DNA from: Halolamina pelagica
Lineage (GTDB): Archaea > Halobacteriota > Halobacteria > Halobacteriales > Haloferacaceae
Reading direction: 5' to 3'
Length of the DNA stretch: 64,000 nucleotides
Assembly: GCF_900115675.1 (NCBI RefSeq)
Contig: NZ_FOXI01000003.1
Coordinates: 124,001-188,000 of the forward strand
The notes under the pieces: generated by a model
What the model was told of the DNA's origin: nothing
What the model saw: the letters and a program-made list of their open reading frames with translations, nothing else
Database searches by the model: none
Shown here: positions 15,930 through 25,622 of the stretch, piece by piece
Layout: each line of letters opens with the position of its first letter
Position numbering within the stretch: the stretch's first letter is position 1
Translations under genes and position numbers: made by a program

Positions 15930-17099
15930 ATGGCGAGCTTCCAGATCGGGCGGATCTACGGGATCCCGATCAAGATCGACGTGACGTTCCTGTTGGTGCT
16001 GCCGCTGTTCGCGTGGGTGATCGGCTCGCAGGTCGGGTTCTGGGTCGACGTCCTCGGCATACTGCCCTCTACCGTGCCGGGGGCGGCGCCGTTGACCCAG
16101 GGGAACACGCCGTGGCTCATCGGGGCGGCGTCGGCGATCGGCCTGTTCGTCGGCGTGCTCCTGCACGAACTCGGCCACTCGCTGGTCGCGATGCGCTACG
16201 GCTTCGAGATCGACTCGATCAAGCTCTGGCTGCTCGGCGGCGTCGCCCAGTTCACCGAGATGCCCGAGGACTGGAAACAGGAGTTCACCGTCGCCGTCGC
16301 CGGCCCGATCGTGAGCGTCGCGGTGGGGGTGGTCTCCTACGCCGTGTTCACCTCGATCCCGGCCGAGCTCCCGGCCGTGCAGTTCGTGTTCGGCTACCTC
16401 GCGCTGGTGAACGTCATGCTGGCGGTGTTCAACATGCTGCCGGGGTTCCCGATGGACGGCGGGCGCGTGCTGCGCGCGCTGCTCGCGCGGAACCGCTCGC
16501 ACGCCCGTGCCACCCAGATCGCGACGGCGGTGGGCAAGGGGTTCGCGATCCTGCTCGGCTTCGTCGGGCTGCTCGGGTTCGACCTGATCCTGCTCGCGGT
16601 CGCCTTCTTCATCTACATGGGCGCCTCGAGCGAGGCCCAGCGCTCCGTCCTGAAGGCGGCGTTCGAGGGCGTGACCGTCCGGGAGATCATGACGCCCGCC
16701 GCGGAGCTCCGGACCGTCGACGAGGAGACCACGATCGCCGAACTCATCCAGCGCATGCTGCGCGAGCGCCACGTCGGCTACCCCGTCATGCGGAACGGGG
16801 AGTTCGTCGGGATGGTGACGCTGGAGGACACCCAGTCGGTGCCGGAAGTCGAGCGCGACGCCTACCTCGTCGAGGACGTGATGAAATACGACGTGCCCAC
16901 GCTCGACCCCGACAGCGAGGTGCTGGACGCCTTCGACGCGATGCAGTCCCACCGAACCGGACGGCTCCCGGTCACCGACGTCGAGGGGAACCTCGTCGGC
17001 CTGCTCTCCCAGACTGATCTGGTGATGGCGTTCAACATCTCCCAGACCAGCGGCGGGCTGGCCGGCCTGGGGGGGCAGGAGCTCCCGCCGCGGTCGTAG
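15930..17099 (+). CDS. Site-2 protease (M50) with CBS pair
   Basis: A 389-aa intramembrane zinc metalloprotease. The HELGH zinc site (His79, Glu80, His83) lies in a membrane helix. The second metal-ligand motif NMLPGFPMDGGR is about residues 168-179. Two CBS domains follow (about 245-300 and 310-370), which bind adenine nucleotides and probably regulate activity, as in SpoIVFB-type group III S2Ps. A TTTACC box about 27 bp upstream fits a leaderless start at ATG 15930. Its substrate is unknown; anti-sigma factor cleavage does not apply in archaea. Confidence 0.9.
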   Translation: MASFQIGRIYGIPIKIDVTFLLVLPLFAWVIGSQVGFWVDVLGILPSTVPGAAPLTQGNTPWLIGAASAIGLFVGVLLHELGHSLVAMRYGFEIDSIKLWLLGGVAQFTEMPEDWKQEFTVAVAGPIVSVAVGVVSYAVFTSIPAELPAVQFVFGYLALVNVMLAVFNMLPGFPMDGGRVLRALLARNRSHARATQIATAVGKGFAILLGFVGLLGFDLILLAVAFFIYMGASSEAQRSVLKAAFEGVTVREIMTPAAELRTVDEETTIAELIQRMLRERHVGYPVMRNGEFVGMVTLEDTQSVPEVERDAYLVEDVMKYDVPTLDPDSEVLDAFDAMQSHRTGRLPVTDVEGNLVGLLSQTDLVMAFNISQTSGGLAGLGGQELPPRS

Positions 17100-17194
17100 T
17101 TCCGGCGTCGCTGGCCGGCCGGCTCCCCCTTGTCACCGGCCGTTCCCCGAACGGACGCGTTTTTACGCGCTGGGCGGCTACACTCCCGTAATCG

Positions 17195-18160
17195 ATGACC
17201 TTCGAAGATCTCCCGACCACCCCACGGTCGGAGGAGCTCCTCGACAAGGCGTTCTCCCGGGCCGCCCGGACCGGACGCGCCAAGGAGCCCTACGAGGCCC
17301 AAGAGGCCATGCTGCGCACCGCCGGGAACATCCTCTCGGACAACCTCCAGAACGTCGCGACCGCGTGGCCGGACTTCGACTACGTCGACCCGTTCTACTA
17401 CGAGCTCGCCGACGCCATCGTCGACGTTGACCGCCTCCGACAGGCGCTGAGTGAGGTGACCTGGGCCGGCAACCAGATCGAGGACCTCCGCGACGAGTAC
17501 GCCTCGAAGATCCGGAACAGCGACACCGACACCGCACGGAAGCACCGCAAGCAGGCGTTCGCCCGGATGGCCGACATCATGGACGAGATCGAGGACGACC
17601 TGCTGGCCGTCGGCGAGGCCCGGGACGAGCTCAAGACGCTGCCGGACATCCGGCCGGACGAGCCGGCGATCGTCGTCGCGGGCTACCCCAACGTGGGGAA
17701 GTCCTCCTTCGTCAACGAGGTCACCAACGCGCGCAACGCGATCGAGTCCTACCCGTTCACGACGACGGCGGTCCACGTCGGCCACTTCGAGCGCGACCGG
17801 GTCCGCTACCAGATCGTCGACACCCCGGGGCTGCTCGACCGCCCGGAGGAGGACCGCAACGACATCGAGAAGCAGGCCGTCTCCGCGCTGCGCCACCTCG
17901 CCGACGCCGTGCTGTTCGTCGTCGACGCCTCCGGCCAGTGTGGCTACCCGCTCGACGCCCAACTCGAACTCCGCGCGGAACTCGCTTCGCAGTTCGACGC
18001 GCCGATGGTCACCGTCTGCAACAAGTCCGACGTGTCGACGGACGTGGACGCCGACGCCTACATGAGCGTGACCGAGGGCGAGAACGTCGACGAGGTGCTC
18101 GACACGGTGGTCGAGGCCGTCGACTGGACGCCGGACATCCCGCCCTCCCGGAACGCCTGA
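17195..18160 (+). CDS. NOG1-like GTP-binding protein
   Basis: A 321-aa OBG/NOG1-family GTPase. An N-terminal helical domain (1-155) precedes the G domain: G1 GYPNVGKSSF (~163-172), a DTPGLLDRP G3 motif, NKSD G4. In eukaryotes Nog1 acts in 60S subunit assembly. The archaeal form is shorter and lacks the long C-terminal extension, so 50S assembly is an inference from family. Its 3' end overlaps the convergent DUF389 gene by 103 bp. Confidence 0.9.
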   Translation: MTFEDLPTTPRSEELLDKAFSRAARTGRAKEPYEAQEAMLRTAGNILSDNLQNVATAWPDFDYVDPFYYELADAIVDVDRLRQALSEVTWAGNQIEDLRDEYASKIRNSDTDTARKHRKQAFARMADIMDEIEDDLLAVGEARDELKTLPDIRPDEPAIVVAGYPNVGKSSFVNEVTNARNAIESYPFTTTAVHVGHFERDRVRYQIVDTPGLLDRPEEDRNDIEKQAVSALRHLADAVLFVVDASGQCGYPLDAQLELRAELASQFDAPMVTVCNKSDVSTDVDADAYMSVTEGENVDEVLDTVVEAVDWTPDIPPSRNA

Positions 18161-19503
18161 GCCGCGTCGTCGCCGGCCCCCGCGCCGTCGCCCGCAGTCT
18201 CCACGGCGGCGTAGCGAACCGACACGGTGACCCCCTCCCCGCTACCTAACCCGAAACGCCCGTTGTCGATGGCGCCGATCCGCTCGGCCAGTCGATCGGC
18301 CAGCGCCGGGGGCTCCGTCCCCGGCGGGTAGCCGACCGTCACCATCACCCGCTCGGGGCTCCGGAACGGGAAGGCGGAGCCGTGTTCGACGTCGAAACTG
18401 ACCAGCGAGAGCGAGGGCTCCCCGGCGAGCAGCGACTCGGTCTCCTCGCGGGCCTGATCCGCGAACGCCGCACGCTCCATGGAGGCGTACGTCGCGCCCG
18501 CGAGCACGGAGGAGAGCACGAGCACCGTGACCGCGAGCGCGCCGATGCGCTTGATCGTGTCCTTCCGGGCGTCGCCGACGTTGAACCACTCCTCTGGCTG
18601 GTACCCTTGGTACCAGAACGTCGCCAGCGCGACCAGGTTGATGGAGAGGAAGTTCACCGCCACCAGCACCGCCGAGCCGACGATCGCCTCCGGCCGCCCC
18701 CACGCGATCCCGATGCCGACGACCGCGGTCGGGGGGACCAGCGCCGCGGCGATCATCACGCCGACCAGCGCCGAGGAGACCCCGGAGGAGAGCGAGAGCG
18801 CGCCCGCGAACCCGGCCGCGAGCGCGACCACCAGCGACGGAACGCCCGGCGAGAGCCGCTCGCGCACCTCGCCGATCGCGAACACCTCGGCCACGCCCAA
18901 CGGGACGACGTTGCCGAAACGTAGCAGCCCCGCGAACGCCGCGGCGCTCCCGACGGCGAGCACCGCACCGACCAACTGCAGCTTGATCCCGCGGACGAAC
19001 AGCTCCCGGTCGTCGACGACGGACCCGACGCTGGTGGCCATCGCCGGCCCGATCAGCGGGGCGATCACCATCGAACCGACGACGACCGCGGGCGAGTCGA
19101 TCAACAGCCCGGCGGTCGCGACAACGGCGCTGATCGCGGTCATCGCGAGGAAGGGGACCCAGTCGGGCGCCAGGTCGGACGCCCGGCTGACCAGTTCGTC
19201 CCGGGCGATGCGCTCGCCCTCCTCGCCCTCGGTCCACTCCTTCTCCAGTTGTTCGTAGCGCTCCGAGACGACCGTCTCGGCGTCGAGCACGACCGTGTAG
19301 GCGTCGCGGTCGATCCCGGTCTCCTCCCGGAGCTGGTCGAGTACCGGCTCGACGGCGTTGGTCGGCAGCGGGAACGAGACCAGCGCCGTGTAGCGCCGGC
19401 CGCTGACCTCGTCCGAGAGCGCATAGTCGATCCCGTTCTCGTCCAGCACCGAGAGCACGGCCTCGCGCTTCCCGGTGGGGATCATCACCTGTACGAGTCG
19501 CAC
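18058..19503 (-). CDS. DUF389/TIGR00341 family membrane protein
   Basis: A 481-aa protein. A soluble N-terminal region (1-130) with the family opening RLVQVMIPTGKREAVLSVLD is followed by 6-8 membrane helices with the DUF389 pattern (GLLIDSPAVVVGSMVIAPLI and ALVPPTAVVGIG). A soluble C-terminal domain ends it. The function is unknown for the family. The start is GTG 19503. The last ~35 codons run antisense into the NOG1 gene and look unconserved (Ser/Thr-rich), as if an earlier stop had been lost. Confidence 0.8.
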   Translation of the reverse strand: MRLVQVMIPTGKREAVLSVLDENGIDYALSDEVSGRRYTALVSFPLPTNAVEPVLDQLREETGIDRDAYTVVLDAETVVSERYEQLEKEWTEGEEGERIARDELVSRASDLAPDWVPFLAMTAISAVVATAGLLIDSPAVVVGSMVIAPLIGPAMATSVGSVVDDRELFVRGIKLQLVGAVLAVGSAAAFAGLLRFGNVVPLGVAEVFAIGEVRERLSPGVPSLVVALAAGFAGALSLSSGVSSALVGVMIAAALVPPTAVVGIGIAWGRPEAIVGSAVLVAVNFLSINLVALATFWYQGYQPEEWFNVGDARKDTIKRIGALAVTVLVLSSVLAGATYASMERAAFADQAREETESLLAGEPSLSLVSFDVEHGSAFPFRSPERVMVTVGYPPGTEPPALADRLAERIGAIDNGRFGLGSGEGVTVSVRYAAVETAGDGAGAGDDAAQAFREGGMSGVQSTASTTVSSTSSTFSPSVTLM

Positions 19504-19629
19504 GGGTGTGCCTCTCGGCGGCCGGGCAAATAGGCGGCGGTGGCGTCGATCGACGCAGTTCGCTATCGCCGTATACGATTCATGCCCCGACCCGTGAGGG
19601 TTAACCCCGCCAACCGGTTACCCACGGCC

Positions 19630-20253
19630 ATGTCCTTCGAGAACCGGCCGGACCGCGGGGACGAGGTCGTCCTCGTCGGCCGGTCGAACGTCGGGAAATC
19701 GACCCTGATGCGGGAGCTGACGGGTCACAGCTTCGACACCGGGGGGAAACCCGGGGTGACTCGCCAGCCGAACCACTACGACTGGGCCGGCCCGGACTTC
19801 ATGTTCACCGACCTCCCCGGGTTCGGCTTCATGTCCGGCGTCGAGGAGGGGAAACGCGAGCAGATCAAGACCGACGTGGTGCGCTACGTCGAGGAGAACG
19901 CCGAGAACATCCTCGCGGGCGTGCTGGTCGTCGACGGCAAGGCCGTGATCGACATCATCGACCGCCACCGCGGCAACGGCGACATCCCCCACGACGTGGA
20001 GATGTTCCACTTCCTGCAGGACGTGGGAATCGACCCGATCGTCGCGGTGAACAAGATGGACAAGGTGGACGACCGAGACGAGCGGCTGGACGACCTCTGC
20101 GATCGACTCGGGCTGTTCCCGCCGTGGCAGCAGTACCGGGAGACGATCTGTCCGATCACGGCCAAAACCGGCTCGATCGAGCCGCTGGAGGCGGCGCTGG
20201 CCAAGCGGTTCCGCGACGCCAAACGCGACGAACTGCTGCAGTTCGTCAGCTGA
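19630..20253 (+). CDS. engB: EngB/YihA-type GTP-binding protein
   Basis: A 207-aa TrmE-Era-EngA-EngB superfamily GTPase. G1 is GRSNVGKS (residues 17-24), the [10 protein letters not shown] switch precedes G3 DLPGFGF, and G4 is NKMD. In bacteria EngB is needed for large ribosomal subunit assembly; an archaeal equivalent role is assumed. ATG 19630 ([11 protein letters not shown]) is chosen because it places the G1 loop at the normal distance. It sits 40 bp upstream of mutS on the same strand, so read-through is possible. Confidence 0.9.
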   Translation: MSFENRPDRGDEVVLVGRSNVGKSTLMRELTGHSFDTGGKPGVTRQPNHYDWAGPDFMFTDLPGFGFMSGVEEGKREQIKTDVVRYVEENAENILAGVLVVDGKAVIDIIDRHRGNGDIPHDVEMFHFLQDVGIDPIVAVNKMDKVDDRDERLDDLCDRLGLFPPWQQYRETICPITAKTGSIEPLEAALAKRFRDAKRDELLQFVS

Positions 20254-20293
20254 GCGCGTAACGCTCTTCCGCCTCGGCCTCCCTCCTTCGGCC

Positions 20294-22957
20294 ATGTCTG
20301 CGGTCACCGGGCCCCCCTCGGAGCTCGACGAGCGCCGGGACGAGCTGACGCCGATGCTCCAGCAGTACGTCGACCGCTGCCGGGAGCACGACGACGCACT
20401 CGTGCTGTTCCGGGTGGGGGACTTCTACAAGACGTTCTGTGAGATCGCCGAGGAGGTCGCCCGGATCTGCGAGCTCACGATGATCGAGCGCGAGGACTCG
20501 ACGGGAACCTACACCGCGGCGGGGATCCCCGTCGACAACGCCGCGGAGTACGTCGAGCGCCTGCTCGACGCCGGCCACCGGATCGCGATCGCCGATCAGG
20601 TCGAGGACCCCAGCGAGACCAACGGGATCGTCGAGCGCGCGGTCACCCGGATCGTCACGTCCGGCACCGTCGTCGACGACGAACTGCTCTCGCCGGACTC
20701 GACGTACGTCGCGGCGGTCGTCGGCGGCGACGGGGGGACCGACGACGGCGAGTTCGCCGTCGCGAGCGTCGACGTGTCCACTGGCGAGTGTCGCGTCGCC
20801 GCCGCGCCCGACCGTGCCAGCGTGCGCGAGGAGGTCGCCCGCGTCGGGCCCGCGGAACTGCTCGCGGGCCCCGGCGCACCGGAACCCGACGCCGACTGCC
20901 CGATCACCGACTGGGACGACGACGCCTTCGCCGTCGATCGAGCCCGGGAGACGCTCGACGCCTACGCCGACCCGGACCGGTTCGCGACCGTCGAAGCCCG
21001 CGCCGTCGGCGGCCTGCTGGCCTACGCCGAGTACACCCAGGGCGACGACGGCGCGCTCGAGTACGTCTCGCGGGTGCAGCGCTACGACGCCGCGGACTGC
21101 CTGCGGCTCGACGCCGCCGCGCTCCGGAGCCTCGAACTGTTCGAGAACCGCGCGGGGGGCGAGCGCGAGAGCGACACGCTGTTCGAGACGATCAACGAGA
21201 CCGTCTGTGCGCTGGGACGCCGCCGGCTGGCGTCGTGGCTCCGCCGGCCGCTGGTCGATCGCCGCGCGACCGAGGCCCGCCTCGACGCCGTCGACGAACT
21301 CGCGACCCGGACGCTGCTTCGCGAGGAGCTCCGGGACGAACTGAGCGCCGCCTACGACCTCGAACGCCTCGTCTCGCGGGTCTCGCGCGAACGGGCGAAC
21401 GCCCGCGACCTGCGCTCGGTCGCGGGGACGCTCGCGATCGTCCCCGAGCTGAAGGAAGCGCTCGCGGACGCCGAGGCCGACCGCCTCGGGCGCCTCCGCG
21501 ACGACCTCGACGAGCTCGGAGCAACGCGAGAACTCATCGAGAACGCGATCGCCGAGGACCCGCCCCAGGAGATCACCGAGGGCGGGGTGATCCGCGACGG
21601 CTTTGACGACGAACTCGACGAGGTGCGGCGCACCGAGCGCGAGGGCCGGGCGTGGGTCGCCGACCTCGAAGCCAAGGAGCGCGAGCGAACCGGCATCGAC
21701 AACCTCGAAGTCGGGCACAACCAGGTCCACGGCTACTACATCGAGGTGACCGACAGCCACCTCGATTCGGTCCCCGAGGAGTACCGCCGGCGCCAGACGC
21801 TGAAGAACTCCGAGCGCTTCGTCACCCCCGAACTCCGCCGGCGCGAGGACGAGATCCTCGGCGCCGCCGAGCGCGCCGACGCGCTGGAGTACGAAATCTT
21901 CTGTGAGGTCCGAGCCGAGGTCGCCGACGCCGCCGACCGGTTGCAGGGGCTCGCCGACGCGCTCGCGACCCTCGACGCGCTGCTCTCGCTCGCCACGGTC
22001 GCCGTGGGGCCGGAGTTCTCCCGGCCGGCGTTCCACGACGGCGACCAGCCGCTCGAGATCGAGGCCGGGCGCCACCCCGTCGTCGCGCGGGCCCAGGACG
22101 AGTTCGTCCCCAACGACGCCGAGCTGCCGGCCGGGAGCGTCGCCCTCGTCACCGGCCCCAACATGAGCGGGAAATCGACGTACATGCGCCAGGTCGGGCT
22201 GATCAGCGTCCTCGCGCAGGCTGGCGGGTTCGTGCCCGCCGACTCCGCGAGCCTCCCCGTGTTGGACCGGGTGTTCACCCGCGTCGGCGCCAGCGACGAC
22301 ATCGCGGGCGGCCAGTCGACGTTCATGCGCGAGATGAGCGAACTCACGGACATCCTCCACGACGCCACCGAGGACTCCCTCGTCCTCCTCGACGAGGTGG
22401 GCCGCGGGACCTCGACGGCCGACGGCCTCGCGATCGCCCGCGCGGCCACGGAGTTCCTCCACGACGAGGTCGGCGCCCGCACGATGTTCGCGACCCACTA
22501 CCACGACCTGACTGCGCTGGCCGACGAGCGCGACGGCGTGTTCAACTTGCACTTCACCGCGATCCGGGACGGCGACGACGTGACGTTCCTCCACCGCGTC
22601 GACGAGGGGCCGTCCTCCTCCTCCTACGGCGTCGAGGTCGCGCGGATGGCGGGCGTCCCCGACGCCGTCGTCGAGCGCTCGCGAGCGTTGGTCGAGAGCG
22701 AGGACGAGGCCACGACCGATCCGGCACCGTCCGCTACACAGGCTGCGACCGACGGCGCCGGCGTCGACGCGGCCGGGACGGACGCCGACGCCTCGCCACC
22801 CCCGGGTCAGCAGACGCTCCCGGGGACCGAGCCGGACGGGGCGGCCGAACTCCAGGCGATCGCGGCCGAACTCCGGGGGCTCGACCTCGCGAGAACGACG
22901 CCGCTGGAGGCACTGAACCGGCTGCAGGAGCTCCAGGATCGCGTCACGGAGCGATGA
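20294..22957 (+). CDS. mutS: DNA mismatch repair protein MutS
   Basis: An 887-aa MutS1-type protein recognising mismatches and signalling to MutL. Domain I (1-115) holds the mismatch-reading motif, then connector, core/lever and clamp regions. The ABC-type ATPase begins near 600, with Walker A TGPNMSGKST (~619-628), the VGASDDIAGGQSTFM signature region and Walker B LVLLDEVGRG. The C-terminal tail ends in a dimerisation-like helix. The usual GDFYE motif is GDFYK here: the mismatch-wedging Phe44 is kept, but the Glu two residues on is Lys46. It overlaps mutL by 4 bp (ATGA), so the two are translated as a coupled pair. Confidence 0.95.
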   Translation: MSAVTGPPSELDERRDELTPMLQQYVDRCREHDDALVLFRVGDFYKTFCEIAEEVARICELTMIEREDSTGTYTAAGIPVDNAAEYVERLLDAGHRIAIADQVEDPSETNGIVERAVTRIVTSGTVVDDELLSPDSTYVAAVVGGDGGTDDGEFAVASVDVSTGECRVAAAPDRASVREEVARVGPAELLAGPGAPEPDADCPITDWDDDAFAVDRARETLDAYADPDRFATVEARAVGGLLAYAEYTQGDDGALEYVSRVQRYDAADCLRLDAAALRSLELFENRAGGERESDTLFETINETVCALGRRRLASWLRRPLVDRRATEARLDAVDELATRTLLREELRDELSAAYDLERLVSRVSRERANARDLRSVAGTLAIVPELKEALADAEADRLGRLRDDLDELGATRELIENAIAEDPPQEITEGGVIRDGFDDELDEVRRTEREGRAWVADLEAKERERTGIDNLEVGHNQVHGYYIEVTDSHLDSVPEEYRRRQTLKNSERFVTPELRRREDEILGAAERADALEYEIFCEVRAEVADAADRLQGLADALATLDALLSLATVAVGPEFSRPAFHDGDQPLEIEAGRHPVVARAQDEFVPNDAELPAGSVALVTGPNMSGKSTYMRQVGLISVLAQAGGFVPADSASLPVLDRVFTRVGASDDIAGGQSTFMREMSELTDILHDATEDSLVLLDEVGRGTSTADGLAIARAATEFLHDEVGARTMFATHYHDLTALADERDGVFNLHFTAIRDGDDVTFLHRVDEGPSSSSYGVEVARMAGVPDAVVERSRALVESEDEATTDPAPSATQAATDGAGVDAAGTDADASPPPGQQTLPGTEPDGAAELQAIAAELRGLDLARTTPLEALNRLQELQDRVTER

Positions 22958-24621
22958 GCGACGGGTCGGCGGACTCCCCGACGGTCGAGCGCCTCGACGA
23001 GGCGACGGTCGACCGGATCGCCGCCGGCGAGGTGATCACCCGGCCCGCACGGGTCGTGGGCGAACTGCTGGACAACGCGCTCGACGCGGGCGCCGACTCG
23101 ATCCGGGTCGAGGTCGACGGCGACGGCACCGAACGGCTCCGCGTCGCCGACAACGGCCACGGGATGAGCCGTCGGGACGCCGAACGGGCGGTCGAGCGCC
23201 ACGCGACCAGCAAACTCCGGGACGCCGACGAGCTGCCGGCGACGACCAGCCTCGGCTTCCGGGGCGAGGCGCTGCCCAGCATCGCCGAGGCGGGCCGGCT
23301 CGAACTGGTCACCAGCGACGGCAGCGAACACGGAACGCGGCTCGTCGTGGACGACGGCGAGGTACAGGTCACCGACGCCGGCCGGGCGCGCGGGACGACG
23401 GTGACAGTCCGGGACCTGTTCGCGGACCGCCCGGCACGGCGCGAGTCGCTGGGCGGCGCGGGCGCGGAGTTCGCGACGGTCTCCTCGCTGGTCGCGCGCT
23501 ACGCGCTCACGCGTCCGGACGTGTCGTTCTCGCTCGTCCACGACGGCCGCGAGGTGTTCGAGACGCCCGGCAGCGGCGCGTACGCCGACGCGCTGGCGGC
23601 GGTGTACGACCGCCACGTCGCCGCGCGGTCGACGACGTTCTCCCACGAGACGGCGCTCTCGGCCGGCGAGTTCGACGGGGCGACGATCCACGTCGACGGC
23701 GTCCTCGTCTACCCCTCGACGACGCGCTCGGACCGCTCGCACCTCCGAACCGCGATCAACGACCGGCCCGTCGTCGACGAGGGGATCCGCCGCGCGACCG
23801 AGCGCGGCTACGGCACGCTACTACCCGATGGCCGGCACCCCGTCGCGGCCGTCTCGGTCTCGCTGCCGCCCGAGAGCGTCGACGCGAACGTCCACCCCGC
23901 GAAGGCCGAGGTCGCGCTCTCGGTCCGCGACGCCGTCGAGGCGGCGGTCGAGACGGGCGTGAGCGACGCGCTCACCACTGCCGACCTCCGCCGCTCGGGC
24001 GAGGTGGCGATGGGGCTGGACGAGTCGCTCGCGCCCAAAGCGGGCGACTCCGCGCTTGCCGAGGCCGACGTTGTCGGGCAGTTCCGGGAGACGTACGTCC
24101 TCTGTGCGGAGGGCGACGAGCTGCTCGTCATCGACCAGCACGCCGCCCACGAGCGCGTGAACTACGAGCGCCTGCAGGCCGCGGTCGCGGGCGAAGCGAT
24201 CGAACGGGCCGACCTCTCGCCGCCGGAGACGGTCTCGCTCTCGCCCGGCGAGGCTGCGGTCGTCGAGTCACACGCCGACGACCTCGCGGCGCTGGGGTTC
24301 GACGCCGACCCGTTCGGCGGCACGACGGTGAAGCTCTCGGCGGTGCCGGCGCCGATGGGGTTGCCGGCCGACGCCGGGGCGTTCCGGGAGACCCTCGCGA
24401 CGCTGGCCGGCGGCGACGATCCGGCCGACGCCCGCGACGACGCGCTCGCTGCGCTGGCCTGCCACCCGTCGTTGAAGGCCGGCGACGCGCTGGACGCCGA
24501 CGACGCGCAGGCGCTCGTCGAGCGGTTGGGGCAGTGCGAGCAGCCGTTCGCCTGCCCGCACGGGCGGCCGACGGTGCTCAGCGTCAGCGAGGAGACGCTA
24601 GCGGCCGGGTTCGAACGCTAG
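22954..24621 (+). CDS. mutL: DNA mismatch repair protein MutL
   Basis: A 555-aa GHKL-ATPase and nicking endonuclease. The N-terminal ATP site has GELLDNALDAGA (general-base Glu and Mg-binding Asn both present), DNGHGM and GFRGEAL. The C-terminal domain carries the metal-binding endonuclease motif DQHAAHERVNYE, matching DQHA(x)2E(x)4E, at about 394-405. The CPHGRP motif near 534 completes the active site. It therefore belongs to the strand-nicking MutL class, as expected where MutH is absent. The start ATG overlaps the mutS stop. Confidence 0.96.
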   Translation: MSDGSADSPTVERLDEATVDRIAAGEVITRPARVVGELLDNALDAGADSIRVEVDGDGTERLRVADNGHGMSRRDAERAVERHATSKLRDADELPATTSLGFRGEALPSIAEAGRLELVTSDGSEHGTRLVVDDGEVQVTDAGRARGTTVTVRDLFADRPARRESLGGAGAEFATVSSLVARYALTRPDVSFSLVHDGREVFETPGSGAYADALAAVYDRHVAARSTTFSHETALSAGEFDGATIHVDGVLVYPSTTRSDRSHLRTAINDRPVVDEGIRRATERGYGTLLPDGRHPVAAVSVSLPPESVDANVHPAKAEVALSVRDAVEAAVETGVSDALTTADLRRSGEVAMGLDESLAPKAGDSALAEADVVGQFRETYVLCAEGDELLVIDQHAAHERVNYERLQAAVAGEAIERADLSPPETVSLSPGEAAVVESHADDLAALGFDADPFGGTTVKLSAVPAPMGLPADAGAFRETLATLAGGDDPADARDDALAALACHPSLKAGDALDADDAQALVERLGQCEQPFACPHGRPTVLSVSEETLAAGFER

Positions 24622-24710
24622 CCGGTCGGGGCGCGTGACCCGCCGCGACACGGAGGTCGCGTTGACGGAGCCGATGCCGTGGTCGTGTGTGAGAGATCAG
24701 GGCCGCGCGC

Positions 24711-24968
24711 TCACCACTCCTTGCAGTCCGGACAGACCAGCGCGTCCGGGTCGAGATCGGTCTCGTCGGCGGCGCCGCCCTCGCCGGCCCGCCAGCGCGT
24801 CTCGACGCTCTCGCCGCAGGCCGCACACGCGGCGCCGTCGGGCGTCGACGTGTAGGTGTACGTCGGCGTCGCCGGCGCGTCGTCGGTGGGGTCGTCAACG
24901 GTCGAGCCGTCCCCGGCCTCGTCGCCGTCCCGGCCCGCGAAATCGGAGAGGCTGGCGTCGTCGCTCAT
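24711..24968 (-). CDS. Small zinc-ribbon protein
   Basis: An 85-aa acidic protein. The first ~45 residues are low-complexity D/T/P-rich and probably disordered. The C-terminal half has two CxxC knuckles (CAACGES and CPDCKEW) spaced for one zinc ribbon, ending right after the second. No catalytic domain is visible. It is typical of haloarchaeal zinc-finger microproteins of unknown, possibly regulatory, role. It lies convergent to mutL. Confidence 0.65.
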   Translation of the reverse strand: MSDDASLSDFAGRDGDEAGDGSTVDDPTDDAPATPTYTYTSTPDGAACAACGESVETRWRAGEGGAADETDLDPDALVCPDCKEW

Positions 24969-25052
24969 GGGCCGAGGTTGGGGCCGGCGTGGGTTTAGCG
25001 TTGGCGTCCCGCAAGCGAACGCTTTTCACCCCTGACGGGCCGAGAGGCGGGC

Positions 25053-25547
25053 ATGGACCCCGGACATCCGCTGCAGGGCATGACCGACCTCTGGGACGAC
25101 ACCATCGAGGACATGGAGGCCACCGCGGCCGAGCTGCGGGACGACGGCTGGGAGACCGTCGAGGTCCACCCCGGCGCGGTGACGCCGCTGCCGCGGCTGG
25201 AGACCGAGGACGGCTACGAGGACGACCGCACGGGGTTCGACGTGCTCGTGCCGGGCAACGAGTTCTCCGAGGTACAGGAAGCCGTCGACGGCGCCGCGTT
25301 CGACGAGTACGAGGCGTACAACGCCCAGGCCAACGGCGTCGTGTTCGCGGTGATCGTGATGAAGGCCGCGGACGCCGGGCGGGCGGTGCTGATCCCCATC
25401 TACTACCGTGCCGACGAGGCGGTCGAGACGGTCCAGCGCATCGAGGCGGCCGGGGAGAGCCGGCTCTACGTTCGACCGCTCGACGACAGCGAGCGCGTGC
25501 TGTTCGTGCAACGGCAGCCCGCGGCGCTGTTGCCCGGTGGGGAGTAA
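25053..25547 (+). CDS. Conserved haloarchaeal protein, unknown function
   Basis: A 164-aa acidic soluble protein without recognised motif. It reads as mixed alpha/beta with a conserved-looking core (DVLVPGNEFSEVQ, YNAQANGVVFAVIVM, LIPIYYRADEA). No signal peptide or membrane segment. A TTTT-containing A/T patch about 30 bp before ATG 25053 may be its promoter. It is the first of a run of small same-strand genes around rps6e. Confidence 0.6.
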   Translation: MDPGHPLQGMTDLWDDTIEDMEATAAELRDDGWETVEVHPGAVTPLPRLETEDGYEDDRTGFDVLVPGNEFSEVQEAVDGAAFDEYEAYNAQANGVVFAVIVMKAADAGRAVLIPIYYRADEAVETVQRIEAAGESRLYVRPLDDSERVLFVQRQPAALLPGGE

Positions 25548-25622
25548 CGCCGCGTTCGGTCCACCCCTGCCGGAACAGGCGGTTTCGACGTGTTTTTCAG
25601 CCGCGGCCGAGAGTTCTCGGGT

